A program made the position numbers and the translations under genes. A DNA stretch of 64,000 nt from Leisingera aquaemixtae (GTDB lineage Bacteria > Pseudomonadota > Alphaproteobacteria > Rhodobacterales > Rhodobacteraceae). Shown one piece after another: positions 17,242-26,064 of this stretch. The stretch spans positions 168,861 to 232,860 of the forward strand of contig NZ_JAHVJQ010000008.1 in NCBI RefSeq assembly GCF_019801145.1, read 5' to 3'. The notes under the pieces were generated by a model, which was not told where the DNA came from, searched no databases, and was given only the letters and a program-made list of their open reading frames with translations. The stretch's first letter is position 1, and every line of letters begins with the position of its first letter.

Positions 17242-17772
17242 TCAGGGGCGGATTTCCACTTCGGTCCCGATTTCTGCCAGGCGCCACAGCGTTTCCATCT
17301 GCTGATTGCTGACGGCAATGCAGCCGGCGGTCCAGTCGCCGGGCAGGGTGACCAGATTGCCCACCGCGTTCGGCTGCCCGTGGATGAAGATATCGCCGCC
17401 CGGGCTGACACCCGCGGCCTGCGCGCGGGCGCGGTCCTCGGGCTGCGGATAGTTGATTCCCAGCGACAGGTGATAGGCGCTGTTGGGATTGCGGCGGTCG
17501 ATGAGGAAAACACCCTCGGGCGTCTTGCCGTCGCCTTCCTGCTGTTTGTCGCCTGCGGGCGCAAAGCCAAGCGCAATGGGAAACTCCAGCACCGTTTCGC
17601 CATCCCGGCTGGCGGTCAGGCGGCGGGCGGATTTCTCGATCAGGATACGGTCGACCCGGTCCACCGCCGCAGATTGCGGCGGCGGCGCGGGACGCGGGGC
17701 AAAGGCCTGCCAGGCCATCCAGGCGGCGCCGGTCAGGACAACCAGCGCCAGCAGGCGCAGCAGGCGCTTCAT
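17242..17772 (-). CDS. L,D-transpeptidase family protein (YkuD domain)
   Basis: A 176-residue periplasmic enzyme anchored or exported by an N-terminal hydrophobic segment (about 3-22, RLLRLLALVVLTGAAWMAWQ). The YkuD domain has the conserved FIHGQPN and, 18 residues on, DWTAGCIAVSN, which holds the catalytic Cys. The His of the canonical S/T-H-G-C motif is replaced by Ala, a variation also seen in the WTxGCIAV subgroup. Such enzymes cross-link peptidoglycan or attach lipoproteins to it. It starts two bases after the stop of the MalY-like gene, so they are co-transcribed. The start at MKRLL matches the signal segment. Confidence 0.86.
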   Translation of the reverse strand: MKRLLRLLALVVLTGAAWMAWQAFAPRPAPPPQSAAVDRVDRILIEKSARRLTASRDGETVLEFPIALGFAPAGDKQQEGDGKTPEGVFLIDRRNPNSAYHLSLGINYPQPEDRARAQAAGVSPGGDIFIHGQPNAVGNLVTLPGDWTAGCIAVSNQQMETLWRLAEIGTEVEIRP

Positions 17773-17774
17773 GA

Positions 17775-18947
17775 TTACTGCAGGTCCGAGAAGGCTTTGG
17801 TCAGGCGGCGGCACGCCTCTTCCACCCGCGACCGCTGAGTGGCGAGGTTGAACCGCTCCATGAATTCGCCGCCGGTGCCGAAGCCGTCGCCGGGCGAGGT
17901 GGCGATCTTGGCGTCTTCGCGCAGCCGCTTGATGAATTCCTCGCGGCTCATGCCCGTCCCGGAGAAATCAACCCAGGCCAGATAGGTCGACTGCAGCGGC
18001 AGCGACTTCAGCCCCGGCAGCGCGTTCACAGTCTCGTCGAACAGTTTCCGGTTGCCTTCCAGATGCGCAATCTGGGCATCGACCCATTCGGCGCCTGCGG
18101 GCGAATAGGCGGCGGTGATCATCGCCACGCCAAGGGCGCTGGGGTCATAATCCAGCGTGTTCAGACGGTGCCGCATCGCGGCCCGCAGATCCGGGTCCGG
18201 GATGATCATGTTGCCGGTGCGCTGGCCTGCGATGTTGAAGGTCTTGGAAGCCGCGGTCAGGGTTACGGTCCAGGGACGCGCCTCGGGCGCGGCCACGTCC
18301 ATCGGCACAAAAGTGCTGCCCGGGTAGACCAGATCGTGGTGGATCTCATCCGAGACCAGGATCAGCCCGTTCCGCTTGGCGAATTCGGCCACCGCGCGCA
18401 GCTCCTCCGGGGTCCACACCCGGCCCGAAGGGTTCTGCGGCGAGCACCACAGCAGCAGCTTTTCTGTCCCGTTCAGGCGCGCCTGCGCATCGTCGAGATC
18501 CAGATCGTAGGTGCCGCCGTCGCGCGCCAGCGGGCATTCGGTCACCTTGCGGCCCGCCTTGTTCACCTTGTGGGCAAATTCATGGTAAACGGGCGAGAAA
18601 ATCACAACGCCGTCGCCCGGCTGGCTCCAGACATCGAGGCAAAGCGCAATGGCGTTGCCGAGGCCTTGGGATGTCAGGATCCAATCGGTTTCAATGTCCC
18701 AGCTGTGGCGGTTCTTCATCCACCACTGCACCGCCTGAAGATATTCCGGGTGCTGCCAGGAGTAGCCGAACACGCCGTGCTCCGCAGCCTGTCTGACCGC
18801 CTCTATCACGCAAGGCGCAGTTTCATAGTCGGAGTCTGCCGTCCACATCGCCAGACCATCCTCGGGGGAGACGCCGAACAGCTGCTCCATCTTGTCCCAT
18901 TTCGAGCTGTGGGTGCCGCGGCGGTCGGCGATCTTGTCAAAATTCAT
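17775..18947 (-). CDS. PLP-dependent C-S lyase/aminotransferase, MalY/PatB type
   Basis: A 390-residue fold-type I PLP enzyme. It has the MalY/PatB opening FDKIADRRGTHSSKWD, the MWTADSDYETAP segment, LLWCSPQNPSGRVW, ILVSDEIHHDLVYPG, and the PLP-Lys in TAASKTFNIAGQRTGN. Members cleave cystathionine or cysteine conjugates (beta-lyase); the exact substrate is open. The start at 18947 begins the conserved MNFDKI sequence. The reading frame stays open far upstream, but that DNA is the deformylase region on the other strand. It is divergent from def and co-transcribed with the downstream L,D-transpeptidase gene. Confidence 0.92.
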   Translation of the reverse strand: MNFDKIADRRGTHSSKWDKMEQLFGVSPEDGLAMWTADSDYETAPCVIEAVRQAAEHGVFGYSWQHPEYLQAVQWWMKNRHSWDIETDWILTSQGLGNAIALCLDVWSQPGDGVVIFSPVYHEFAHKVNKAGRKVTECPLARDGGTYDLDLDDAQARLNGTEKLLLWCSPQNPSGRVWTPEELRAVAEFAKRNGLILVSDEIHHDLVYPGSTFVPMDVAAPEARPWTVTLTAASKTFNIAGQRTGNMIIPDPDLRAAMRHRLNTLDYDPSALGVAMITAAYSPAGAEWVDAQIAHLEGNRKLFDETVNALPGLKSLPLQSTYLAWVDFSGTGMSREEFIKRLREDAKIATSPGDGFGTGGEFMERFNLATQRSRVEEACRRLTKAFSDLQ

Positions 18948-19046
18948 GTGGTGAACTCCCGTGTCGTTGGCAGCGAAGCTAATCGCTGCAGCGGCGCGCG
19001 CAAGGGGGGCGTTGCGATGGGGCCGCTGATCGCATACATGAAGCAC

Positions 19047-19565
19047 ATGAAAAGACCGATCCTGATCCATCCCGATCCCCGCCTGAAAAAGGTCTGCGTG
19101 CCCGTGCCGGACCTGAGCGATGATTTGCGCGCGCTGGCGGACGACATGCTGGAAACCATGTATGCCGCACCCGGCATTGGCCTGGCAGCGCCGCAGATCG
19201 GCATCCTGCAGCGGCTGATCGTGCTGGACTGCGTCAAGGAAGAGGACGGCGAGCCGCGCCCGCTGGTGATGTTCAATCCTGAAATCATCTCCGCCTCGGA
19301 CGAAACCAATGTCTATGAGGAAGGCTGCCTGTCGATCCCGGATCAATACGCCGAAGTGACCCGCCCCAAGGTGGTGGAAGTCGAATGGATGGACCGCGAC
19401 GGCAATGCGCAGCGCGAGACCTTCGACGGGCTGTGGGCGACCTGCGTGCAGCATGAGATCGACCACCTGAACGGCAAGCTGTTCATCGATTACCTGAAGC
19501 CGCTGAAGCGCCAGATGATCACCCGCAAGATGCAGAAGCTGAAGCGCGAACGCGCCCGCGCCTGA
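19047..19565 (+). CDS. def: Peptide deformylase
   Basis: Removes the N-formyl group from nascent proteins. The 172-residue product has all three family motifs: GIGLAAPQ (44-51), EGCLS (92-96, metal-binding Cys) and QHEIDHLNGKLF (HExxH metal ligands and catalytic Glu). The start is chosen by homology at MKRPILIHPD. However, an in-frame ATG at 19017 has a better ribosome site (AAGGGGG), which would add 10 residues. It begins a run def-deformylase-like gene-fmt, linking deformylation with initiator tRNA formylation. It is divergent from the MalY-like gene. Confidence 0.95.
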   Translation: MKRPILIHPDPRLKKVCVPVPDLSDDLRALADDMLETMYAAPGIGLAAPQIGILQRLIVLDCVKEEDGEPRPLVMFNPEIISASDETNVYEEGCLSIPDQYAEVTRPKVVEVEWMDRDGNAQRETFDGLWATCVQHEIDHLNGKLFIDYLKPLKRQMITRKMQKLKRERARA

Positions 19566-19578
19566 GGGAATACCAGAC

Positions 19579-20076
19579 ATGACCGTCCGCACCTGCCTGC
19601 CCTGGCCTGACAAGCGCCTGCGCACCAAGGCTGATGAGGTGACAGAGATCACCGACGAGATTCGCGGCATCTGGAACGACATGGTCGACACCATGGAGGC
19701 GATGCCGGGTGTGGGCCTGGCCGCCAATCAGATCGGCGTGATGCTGCGGCTGGCGGTGGTGGACGGCTCCACCGAGCGCGGCCGCGCGGTGAAGCTGGCC
19801 AACCCGGAGATCCTGCATTCCTCGGTCGAGCTGCGCGAGCATGACGAGGCCAGCCCCAACCTGCCCGGCGTTTCCGCCAAGATCAAACGCCCGCGCGCCG
19901 TCACTGTCCGCTTCATCAACGAGCAGGGCATGGTGGACCGCAGGGATTTCGTCGGCATCGAGGCAACCTCGGTGCAGCACCAGATCGACCACCTGAACGG
20001 CAGGATGTATTTCGACCATCTGAGCAAGGTGAAGCGCGACATGCTGATCCGCAAGGCGAAGAAGCTGAACGGCTGA
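19579..20076 (+). CDS. Peptide deformylase-like protein, catalytic residues lost
   Basis: A 165-residue paralogue of the deformylase directly upstream (13 bases apart). Motif 1 is intact (GVGLAANQ, 44-51). Motif 2, EGCLS in true deformylases, reads EASPNLPG (90-97), so the metal-binding Cys is missing. Motif 3 reads HQIDH (134-138): the two His ligands remain, but the catalytic Glu is Gln (codon CAG in place of GAG). By what is known of deformylases it should be inactive or nearly so, yet the frame is intact and well conserved around the fold. It may be a binding or regulatory paralogue. Existing databases would probably name it simply peptide deformylase. Confidence 0.9.
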   Translation: MTVRTCLPWPDKRLRTKADEVTEITDEIRGIWNDMVDTMEAMPGVGLAANQIGVMLRLAVVDGSTERGRAVKLANPEILHSSVELREHDEASPNLPGVSAKIKRPRAVTVRFINEQGMVDRRDFVGIEATSVQHQIDHLNGRMYFDHLSKVKRDMLIRKAKKLNG

Positions 20077-20093
20077 GGCCGGAGATTGAACTC

Positions 20094-20113
20094 CCGGGCC
20101 GCCTGCGGCCCGG
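20094..20113. other. GC-rich hairpin between the deformylase-like gene and fmt
   Basis: CCGGGCCGC and GCGGCCCGG form a 9-bp stem with a 2-base loop. It has no T run, so it is not a standard terminator. It lies 18 bases after the deformylase-like stop. A second, smaller stem (CCTGCG/CGCAGG around 20175-20190) follows. These may weaken read-through into fmt or affect mRNA stability. Confidence 0.4.
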
Positions 20114-20241
20114 TTCGCGCCCGGCCCCGCCCCCAGGGCAAGCGCGAAACGCCCACCCCGGAACCGGGCGAGACCCTGCGTTGACGCAGGCCGGTCCCGC
20201 CGGATGTGCGGCATGGCAGCGGGGCAGGGACGGGGACGCCG

Positions 20242-21147
20242 ATGCGCATCATCTTCATGGGAACGCCTGATTTTTCGGTGCCGGTGCTGGACGCGCTGGT
20301 GAAGGCCGGGCACGACATTGCCGCCGTCTACTGCCAGCCGCCACGGCCTGCGGGCCGCGGCAAGAAGGACCGTCCAACCCCGGTCCACGCCCGCGCCGCG
20401 GCCCTGGGGCTGGAGGTGCGTCACCCGGTCTCGCTGAAAGGCGCAGAGGAGCAGGCGGCTTTTGCGGCATTGAAAGCGGACGTGGCGGTGGTCGTGGCCT
20501 ATGGCCTGATCCTGCCGCAGGCCATTCTGGATGCGCCCCGGCACGGCTGCCTCAACATCCACGCCAGCCTGTTGCCGCGCTGGCGCGGCGCGGCGCCGAT
20601 TCACCGGGCGATCATGGCGGGCGACACCGAGACCGGCATCTGCATCATGCAGATGGAGGCGGGGCTGGACACCGGTCCGGTGCTCCTGCGCGAAGCGACC
20701 GCAATTGGCATGGAAGAAACCACCGCGCAGCTGCACGACAGGTTGTCGGGGATGGGCGCGGCGCTGATCGTCGAAGCCTTGAGCCGCCTGCCGGAGCTGA
20801 CACCGGAAGTGCAGCCCGAAGAGGGCGTCACCTATGCCGAGAAGATCGACAAGGCAGAGGCGCAGGTGGACTGGTCGCGCCCGGCAGAGGAAGTGGACCG
20901 CAAGATCCGCGGATTGTCACCGTTCCCTGGCGCCTGGTGCGAAGTAGAAGGCCAGCGGGTCAAGCTGCTGGCCTCACGGCTTGCGGACGGGCAGGGCGCG
21001 CCCGGAGAGATGCTGGACGACAGCCTGACCGTGGCCTGCGGCGAAGGGGCAGTGCAGCTCTTGCGCTTGCAACGGGCAGGCAAAAGCGCGCAGGATCCCG
21101 ATGTATTCCTGCGCGGCTTCCCGGTTCCCAAGGGCAGCCGACTGTAA
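20242..21147 (+). CDS. fmt: Methionyl-tRNA formyltransferase
   Basis: Formylates methionyl-initiator tRNA using 10-formyl-tetrahydrofolate. The 301-residue product opens with [18 protein letters not shown], has the catalytic loop with [20 protein letters not shown] (the Asn and His are the active-site residues), and [13 protein letters not shown]. The C-terminal OB-like domain (about 205-301) has the PFPGAW motif. The ATG at 20242 begins the conserved sequence. It follows the two deformylase genes with a 165-base gap that holds a GC-rich hairpin. Confidence 0.96.
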   Translation: MRIIFMGTPDFSVPVLDALVKAGHDIAAVYCQPPRPAGRGKKDRPTPVHARAAALGLEVRHPVSLKGAEEQAAFAALKADVAVVVAYGLILPQAILDAPRHGCLNIHASLLPRWRGAAPIHRAIMAGDTETGICIMQMEAGLDTGPVLLREATAIGMEETTAQLHDRLSGMGAALIVEALSRLPELTPEVQPEEGVTYAEKIDKAEAQVDWSRPAEEVDRKIRGLSPFPGAWCEVEGQRVKLLASRLADGQGAPGEMLDDSLTVACGEGAVQLLRLQRAGKSAQDPDVFLRGFPVPKGSRL

Positions 21148-21159
21148 CCGGAGAGTCTG

Positions 21160-21396
21160 ATGCCCATCATAGCCCTGATCATTATCGGCGCCGCGGCAGG
21201 CTTTCTGGCGACCCGGCTGATGAAACTGGAAACCGATATCATCACCACGGTCTGCATCGGCATGGCCGGGGCGCTGGTCGGCGGTCTGGTGCTGCGAGGG
21301 CTGCTGGCGGTCATGGGGTTCATGGCCGGTTTCGTCGGGGCGGTTCTGGGGGCGCTGGTGCTGATCTGGCTCTGGCAGCGGTATACCGGCAAATAA
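21160..21396 (+). CDS. Small membrane protein, GlsB/YeaQ-like
   Basis: A 78-residue, very hydrophobic protein with two or three helices and many Gly (IIGAAAGFLATRLM, GMAGALVGGLVLRGLL, GFVGAVLGALVLIWLW). This Gly-rich helix pattern fits the GlsB/YeaQ/YmgE (transglycosylase-associated) family of inner-membrane proteins, whose function is not established. It lies 12 bases after fmt with its own GGAGAG site, so it is probably co-transcribed with it. Confidence 0.75.
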   Translation: MPIIALIIIGAAAGFLATRLMKLETDIITTVCIGMAGALVGGLVLRGLLAVMGFMAGFVGAVLGALVLIWLWQRYTGK

Positions 21397-21526
21397 TCCC
21401 TGTTGCGGCGCCAGCGCCACAGCCTGCGGCAGAGTGCGCAAATTCTGCTGCGCTGGCGTATGGGATGGTTAAGGTGGGTTAACCACGCCAAAAACGGCGG
21501 ATAACCGAGGCAGAGAGCATTTGCAG

Positions 21527-22519
21527 ATGACCCAGGACAGCGGCCGGGCCGGCACGCCGACAGTGGTGGTTGTGACCACCATGAAGGATGAAGGCGCCTA
21601 TATCCTCGATTGGATCAGCCACTACAAATCAATCGGGGTCAGCGATTTTGTCATCTTCACCAATGATTGCTCTGATCCCACGGATCACATCCTGCGCTGC
21701 CTGCACCGGATGGGGGTGGTCGAGCACCGTTTCAGCCGGGTGATGCGGCGCGGACCGCACAAGAGCGCGCTGATGTGGGCAGAATACGAGCCCAAGGTGG
21801 CGCAGGCCGATTGGGTTCTGGTGGTCGATGTCGACGAATTCCTGCAGATCAACTCCGGGGACGGCACTCTGCCGGGCCTGCTGGCGGCGCGGCCGGATGC
21901 CGATGCTGTCTCCTTTGTCTGGCGCATTTTCGGCAATGCCGGGGTGGAGCTTGTGGATCATCCCCCGGTGCCGCAGGCTTTTGTCAGGGCGGAACCGGAG
22001 GACGGGCGCCCGGACGAGCACCGCTTTTTCAAGACCGCCTTCCGCAACAACGGCAAATTTGACCGCATGGGCGTGCACAGGCCGTTCCTGGCGGTGCCGC
22101 CGGCGGAGGTGAACTGGCAGCTGGCCGATGGCACTTTGCTGCCTGAGCAGGAACTGGAAGGCGCCCTGCATGTGCGCGGCAGCTACGGTTACTCCGCGGC
22201 GCAGCTCAACCACTATGCCCTGCGTTCGCGCGACGGCTTCCTGAACAAGAAGGCCCGCGGCCGGGCGAACCACTTCACCTCTTCGATCGAGCCGGACTAC
22301 TGGCTGAAATTCGACAAGAACCAGGAGGAGGACCGGCGCCTGGCGGACAGCTTCTCGGCGGCGCTGCAGATCAAGGAGGAGCTGCTGCAGGACGGCAAGC
22401 TGCGGGAGTACCACGAATTGGCTTTGGTCTGGCACCGGCGCAAGGGCCGCAAGGCCCGGATCAGCGCCGAGGGGCAGGCCTTTCTCAGGAACCTGGAAGG
22501 CAGCCGCAGCACCGCCTAG
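21527..22519 (+). CDS. Glycosyltransferase family 2 protein (GT92-like)
   Basis: A 330-residue cytosolic glycosyltransferase. The N-terminus VVVVTTMKDEGAYILDWISHYKS is the characteristic opening of this group, in which KDEG binds the nucleotide sugar. DVDEFLQI (about residues 102-109) contains the metal-binding DxD. HYALRSRDGFLNKKARG near the C-terminus is also typical. Roseobacters often have several copies tied to surface polysaccharides. ATG at 21527 is preferred; a TTG two codons earlier is possible. It stands alone, converging with the TRIC-like gene. Confidence 0.85.
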   Translation: MTQDSGRAGTPTVVVVTTMKDEGAYILDWISHYKSIGVSDFVIFTNDCSDPTDHILRCLHRMGVVEHRFSRVMRRGPHKSALMWAEYEPKVAQADWVLVVDVDEFLQINSGDGTLPGLLAARPDADAVSFVWRIFGNAGVELVDHPPVPQAFVRAEPEDGRPDEHRFFKTAFRNNGKFDRMGVHRPFLAVPPAEVNWQLADGTLLPEQELEGALHVRGSYGYSAAQLNHYALRSRDGFLNKKARGRANHFTSSIEPDYWLKFDKNQEEDRRLADSFSAALQIKEELLQDGKLREYHELALVWHRRKGRKARISAEGQAFLRNLEGSRSTA

Positions 22520-22540
22520 GCGCTGCTGCGAAGGCACGCC

Positions 22541-23164
22541 CTAGCTGCGCGGCGGGCGGCTTTTGTAGACCGGCAGATGCCAGCCGAACAGGATGGAGCC
22601 CGCCCGCAGCACCCAGCAGACCCCGGCGCAGGCCAGCAATGCGAACTTCAGCTCAAACCCCAGCCAGATGGCAGCAACGGCGGTGATGGCGCCTGCCATG
22701 GCGCAGGTGATATACAGCTCGCCCTGCGTCAGCACCAGCGGCACCTCATTGCAGACCACGTCCCGCATCAGGCCGCCCATGGTGCCGGTGGCCATGCCCA
22801 TCAGCACAACGATCACCGGCGGGCTGTCCAGCGAGATCGCGGCGCCGGTTCCTGCGGACACGGCAACCGCCAGGGCAAAGCTGTCCAGCCAGACCACCCA
22901 GCGCAGGCGGCTTTCCAGCAGATGCGCAGTGAAGAACACCGCCACCGCAGCAAGCGCGGCCAGCAGGATGTAATTGGGGTTGCCGATCCAGAACACCGGA
23001 TTGCGGTCCAACAGAAGGTCGCGCAGCGTGCCGCCGCCAAGCGCTGTCAGGCAGGCAACAAAGGCAAAGCCGACAATATCCAGCTGCGCCCGGCTGGCGA
23101 CCAGCGCGCCAGAGAGGGCAAAGACCAGCACCGAGGCATAGTCCAGCAGTGCCAGAAAGGTCAT
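22541..23164 (-). CDS. Trimeric intracellular cation channel-like membrane protein (YicG/UPF0126)
   Basis: A 207-residue membrane protein with six to seven helices in two repeats. Each repeat carries the family motif: LTALGGGTLRDLLLDRNPVFW in the first and TGTMGGLMRDVVCNEVPLVL in the second. Bacterial members of this family form trimeric cation channels. It is the last gene of the run ispH-lysE-methyltransferase-rnhA-yicG; its ATG lies 16 bases after the rnhA stop. Confidence 0.9.
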   Translation of the reverse strand: MTFLALLDYASVLVFALSGALVASRAQLDIVGFAFVACLTALGGGTLRDLLLDRNPVFWIGNPNYILLAALAAVAVFFTAHLLESRLRWVVWLDSFALAVAVSAGTGAAISLDSPPVIVVLMGMATGTMGGLMRDVVCNEVPLVLTQGELYITCAMAGAITAVAAIWLGFELKFALLACAGVCWVLRAGSILFGWHLPVYKSRPPRS

Positions 23165-23180
23165 GCGCGGCCCTCGCGCA

Positions 23181-23642
23181 TCATGCCTTTTTCTTCTTGA
23201 AGGGAGCCATGCCCGCCCGCGCCAGTTCGTCCGCGCGTTCGTTCTCGGGGTGGCCTGCATGGCCCTTGACCCATTCCCATGTCACCTTGTGACGGCGCTG
23301 GGCCTCATCCAGCCGCTGCCACAGCTCGACGTTTTTCACCGGCTTCTTGCTGGACGTCTTCCAGCCGTTCTTCTTCCAGCCGAAGATCCAGCTGGTGACG
23401 CCGTTCTTCACGTAGGCCGAGTCGGTGACCACGGTGATCGTGGAGGGCCGTGCCAGGCTTTCCAGCGCATTGATCGCAGCCAGGAGTTCCATCCGGTTGT
23501 TGGTGGTCTCCGCTTCGCCGCCGCTCAGTTCTTTTTCTTTGACGATGGTGTCACCGTCCATGGCGCGCAGCAGAACGCCCCAGCCGCCGGGGCCGGGATT
23601 TCCAGAGCAGGCGCCGTCGGTATAAGCAAATAATTCAGGCAT
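23181..23642 (-). CDS. rnhA: Ribonuclease HI
   Basis: Degrades the RNA strand of RNA-DNA hybrids. The 153-residue product has the RNase H fold with the catalytic carboxylates visible: Asp in [16 protein letters not shown], Glu in [10 protein letters not shown], Asp in VVTDSAYV and Asp in NERADELA. The basic-protrusion segment [21 protein letters not shown] is present, as in type 1 HI enzymes. A basic KKKK tail ends it. It overlaps the upstream methyltransferase stop by 8 bases, so the two are translationally coupled. Confidence 0.96.
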   Translation of the reverse strand: MPELFAYTDGACSGNPGPGGWGVLLRAMDGDTIVKEKELSGGEAETTNNRMELLAAINALESLARPSTITVVTDSAYVKNGVTSWIFGWKKNGWKTSSKKPVKNVELWQRLDEAQRRHKVTWEWVKGHAGHPENERADELARAGMAPFKKKKA

Positions 23643-24234
23643 GGGCGGTCAGTACTACGAACTCCTGGGCAGTGCCAGCCAGTCCTTTGCCCTCGCCGCG
23701 GCGGGCACCGAGCAGGTTGAAGCCGGCGGTTTCGAGTTTTTCGCGCAGCTCGTCCTCGCTGTAGTACGCATAGAATCTGCCCAGCTCATCGCGGCCTTCG
23801 CTCTCGCCCAATTTCATTGCCAGGCATAGCGTGCCGCCTTCGGTCAGCGCCCGGCGGACGGCGGACAGGTGGACGGACAGTTCCTCCCGCGGCACATGCA
23901 GCAGGCTGAAATAGGCCCAGATACCGTCAAACACCGCCTCTGCATCCAGGGCGTGAAACCCTGCGGTGATGACTTCTATTCCATAGGCGGCGCGGGCGGC
24001 TTCCGCCATTTCCGGCGATGCATCAAGTGCGGCCACCCGAAAGCCAGCATCCCGGAACCGCGCTGCCCAATGGCCGGGGCCGCAGCCAAGGTCCAGCACC
24101 GTGCCGCCCTCCGGCAAGCGAGCGGTGAAAGCCTGGAAATCGGCCTCCTCCCCGGCATCAGTTCTGGCGGCAAACAGTGCGGCGTATTCCGCTGCGCGGT
24201 CATTATAGACGCTGATGGTTCTGTCATCGCTCAT
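23635..24234 (-). CDS. Class I SAM-dependent methyltransferase
   Basis: A 199-residue methyltransferase with motif [13 protein letters not shown] (about residues 45-56), motif II ending [10 protein letters not shown], and a post-motif region [16 protein letters not shown]-terminal segment ([16 protein letters not shown]) is typical of small-molecule methyltransferases. The substrate is unknown. The ATG at 24234 begins MSDDRT; an open frame continues upstream without support. It lies between the LysE-type exporter (24 bases upstream) and rnhA (8-base overlap). Confidence 0.88.
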   Translation of the reverse strand: MSDDRTISVYNDRAAEYAALFAARTDAGEEADFQAFTARLPEGGTVLDLGCGPGHWAARFRDAGFRVAALDASPEMAEAARAAYGIEVITAGFHALDAEAVFDGIWAYFSLLHVPREELSVHLSAVRRALTEGGTLCLAMKLGESEGRDELGRFYAYYSEDELREKLETAGFNLLGARRGEGKGLAGTAQEFVVLTAHA

Positions 24235-24257
24235 TTGGGTTTCTCCAGGATAAGCCG

Positions 24258-24872
24258 TCAGGCCCGTTCTACCGCCAGCCGTGCGGCAAGGCCTGCGAAA
24301 ACGGCGGCAAAGCCGCGGCTCATCCACTTCAGCACCCTCTCACTGTTCAGAAGGTATGCGCGGGCCTGGGCGGCAAACAGGCCGTAGAGCACAAAAATGG
24401 CAAAGGTCATCGCCATGAACACCAGCCCCAGAACCGACATCTCCAGCGTGGCGCTGGCAGGATTGCCGCTCAGGAACGGCGGCAGCAGCGCCAGGAAGAA
24501 CACCGACAGCTTGGGGTTCAGGATATTGATCAGCGCCCCGCGCCAGGCGATCTTCCAGCCGGGCTGGCTGGTACGGTTTGATGTCACCGCCAGCACGCCG
24601 CCGCTGCGCAGCGCCTGCCAGGCCAGGTACAGGAGATAGGCAACGCCCGCCGCCTTGACGATCTGGAACAGCAGGGCGGAGCTGTGCAGCACCGCCGCCA
24701 GCCCCAGCGTGGCGGCGGCCAGATGCGGGACGATGCCGAAGGTGCAGCCGATTGCGGCCCAGATGGAAGCGCGCCAGCCTTGGCCGAGGCCCAGGGCGAG
24801 CGTGTAGATGACACCCGTGCCGGGTGCGAGGACGACAACAAAGGCGGTGATCAGAAAGTGCAGCGTGATCAT
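24258..24872 (-). CDS. LysE-family translocator
   Basis: A 204-residue membrane exporter with six hydrophobic segments. It has the LysE/RhtB signature APGTGVIYTLALGLGQGWRA close to the N-terminus and the INILNPKLSVFFLALLPPF motif in the middle. These export amino acids or homoserine lactones; the substrate is unknown. The start at MITLHF gives the usual N-terminal helix. It is followed within 24 bases by the methyltransferase gene and preceded by ispH 101 bases upstream. Confidence 0.9.
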   Translation of the reverse strand: MITLHFLITAFVVVLAPGTGVIYTLALGLGQGWRASIWAAIGCTFGIVPHLAAATLGLAAVLHSSALLFQIVKAAGVAYLLYLAWQALRSGGVLAVTSNRTSQPGWKIAWRGALINILNPKLSVFFLALLPPFLSGNPASATLEMSVLGLVFMAMTFAIFVLYGLFAAQARAYLLNSERVLKWMSRGFAAVFAGLAARLAVERA

Positions 24873-24973
24873 AAAAGCGGCTCCAGAAATAATGCCCGGG
24901 ACCTCATGCGTAGCACGGTTGGCCCGGAGCGGGTGCAATTTCTGTCACTTGGTTCGCACGCTGGTCTGTGCGT

Positions 24974-25924
24974 TCACGCAGGCTGCCGCAAGACGCGGGG
25001 CACCTTGAATTCCACTGTTTCCACCGCGGTCTCAACCACCTCGACCGTCACGTCATAGCGGGCGCGGAAGGCGTCGATCACCTCGTTGACCAGCAGTTCC
25101 GGAGCCGAAGCGCCGGCGGTGATGGCAACCGAGCGGATGCCCTCCAGCGCCCGCCAGTCGATGTTTTCGGCGCGCTGCACCAGCTGGGCGTAGTCGCAGC
25201 CGTTCTTGGCGCCGACCTCAACCAGGCGGCGGGAGTTCGAGGAATTCGGCGCGCCGACCACCAAAAGCGCATCCGCCTTGGGGGCCACCGATTTCACCGC
25301 TTCCTGGCGGTTGGTGGTGGCATAGCAGATGTCTTCCTTGTGCGGGCCGATGATGTTGGGGAAGCGTTCCACAAGCGCCGCGACGATGCCCTTGGTATCA
25401 TCCACCGACAGGGTGGTCTGAGTGACATAGGCCAGCCGGTCCGGGTCGCGCACCTCAACCGTTGCCACGTCCGCCGCGGTTTCCACCAGCAGCACCTCGC
25501 CCTCGGGCAGCTGGCCCATGGTGCCGATGGTTTCCGGGTGGCCCTTGTGGCCGATCATGATCATCTGCAGCCCGGCCTCGGCGTGGCGCTGGGCTTCGAT
25601 ATGCACTTTGGACACCAGCGGGCAGGTCGCATCGACATAAATCATCTCGCGCGCTTCGGCCGCGGCGGGCACCGATTTCGGCACCCCGTGGGCGGAGAAG
25701 ATCACCGGCCGGTCATCGGGGCATTCATCCAGTTCCTCGACAAAAACCGCGCCCTTTTCGCGCAGCGAGTCGACCACGAATTTGTTGTGCACGATCTCAT
25801 GGCGCACATAGACCGGCGCCCCCCATTTGCCGATTGCCATTTCAACGATCTTGATGGCACGGTCGACGCCGGCGCAAAAACCGCGCGGCGCGGCGAGATA
25901 GAGGGTCAGGGCTGGCTTGGTCAT
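24974..25924 (-). CDS. ispH: 4-hydroxy-3-methylbut-2-enyl diphosphate reductase
   Basis: The last enzyme of the MEP isoprenoid pathway. It converts HMBPP to isopentenyl and dimethylallyl diphosphate. The 316-residue product has the three Cys of the iron-sulfur cluster in [18 protein letters not shown] and EDICYAT. It also has the substrate-binding [10 protein letters not shown] and the NSSNSRRL motif. The full-length start at [10 protein letters not shown] is well supported. It heads a minus-strand run that continues to rnhA and yicG. Confidence 0.97.
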   Translation of the reverse strand: MTKPALTLYLAAPRGFCAGVDRAIKIVEMAIGKWGAPVYVRHEIVHNKFVVDSLREKGAVFVEELDECPDDRPVIFSAHGVPKSVPAAAEAREMIYVDATCPLVSKVHIEAQRHAEAGLQMIMIGHKGHPETIGTMGQLPEGEVLLVETAADVATVEVRDPDRLAYVTQTTLSVDDTKGIVAALVERFPNIIGPHKEDICYATTNRQEAVKSVAPKADALLVVGAPNSSNSRRLVEVGAKNGCDYAQLVQRAENIDWRALEGIRSVAITAGASAPELLVNEVIDAFRARYDVTVEVVETAVETVEFKVPRVLRQPA

Positions 25925-26064
25925 GGGCGTCTCCTTGCGCGCCAGAGGTAAGCGGTTCGGGCGGCAAGGTCCAGTGCCGCAGGCCTCACGCGGATGTGAT
26001 TGGAGCCTCCAGCGGCGGAAGGCGGCAGAGGGATGTTCCGGATGGCATCAGGAGCGAGGACAAA

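Noticed and set aside
17680..17772. L,D-transpeptidase as inactive because the His of the S/T-H-G-C motif is Ala
   Set aside because: The catalytic Cys and the upstream HG are present, and the WTxGCIAV form is a known subgroup. Lack of activity cannot be claimed.
18063..19565. A much longer plus-strand frame that would add over 300 residues before the peptide deformylase
   Set aside because: The extra part is antisense to the MalY-like gene. The deformylase starts at its conserved N-terminus.
17775..19727. A 650-residue minus-strand frame with the MalY-like enzyme at its C-terminus
   Set aside because: The upstream part is antisense to the two deformylase-type genes. The conserved sequence begins at 18947.
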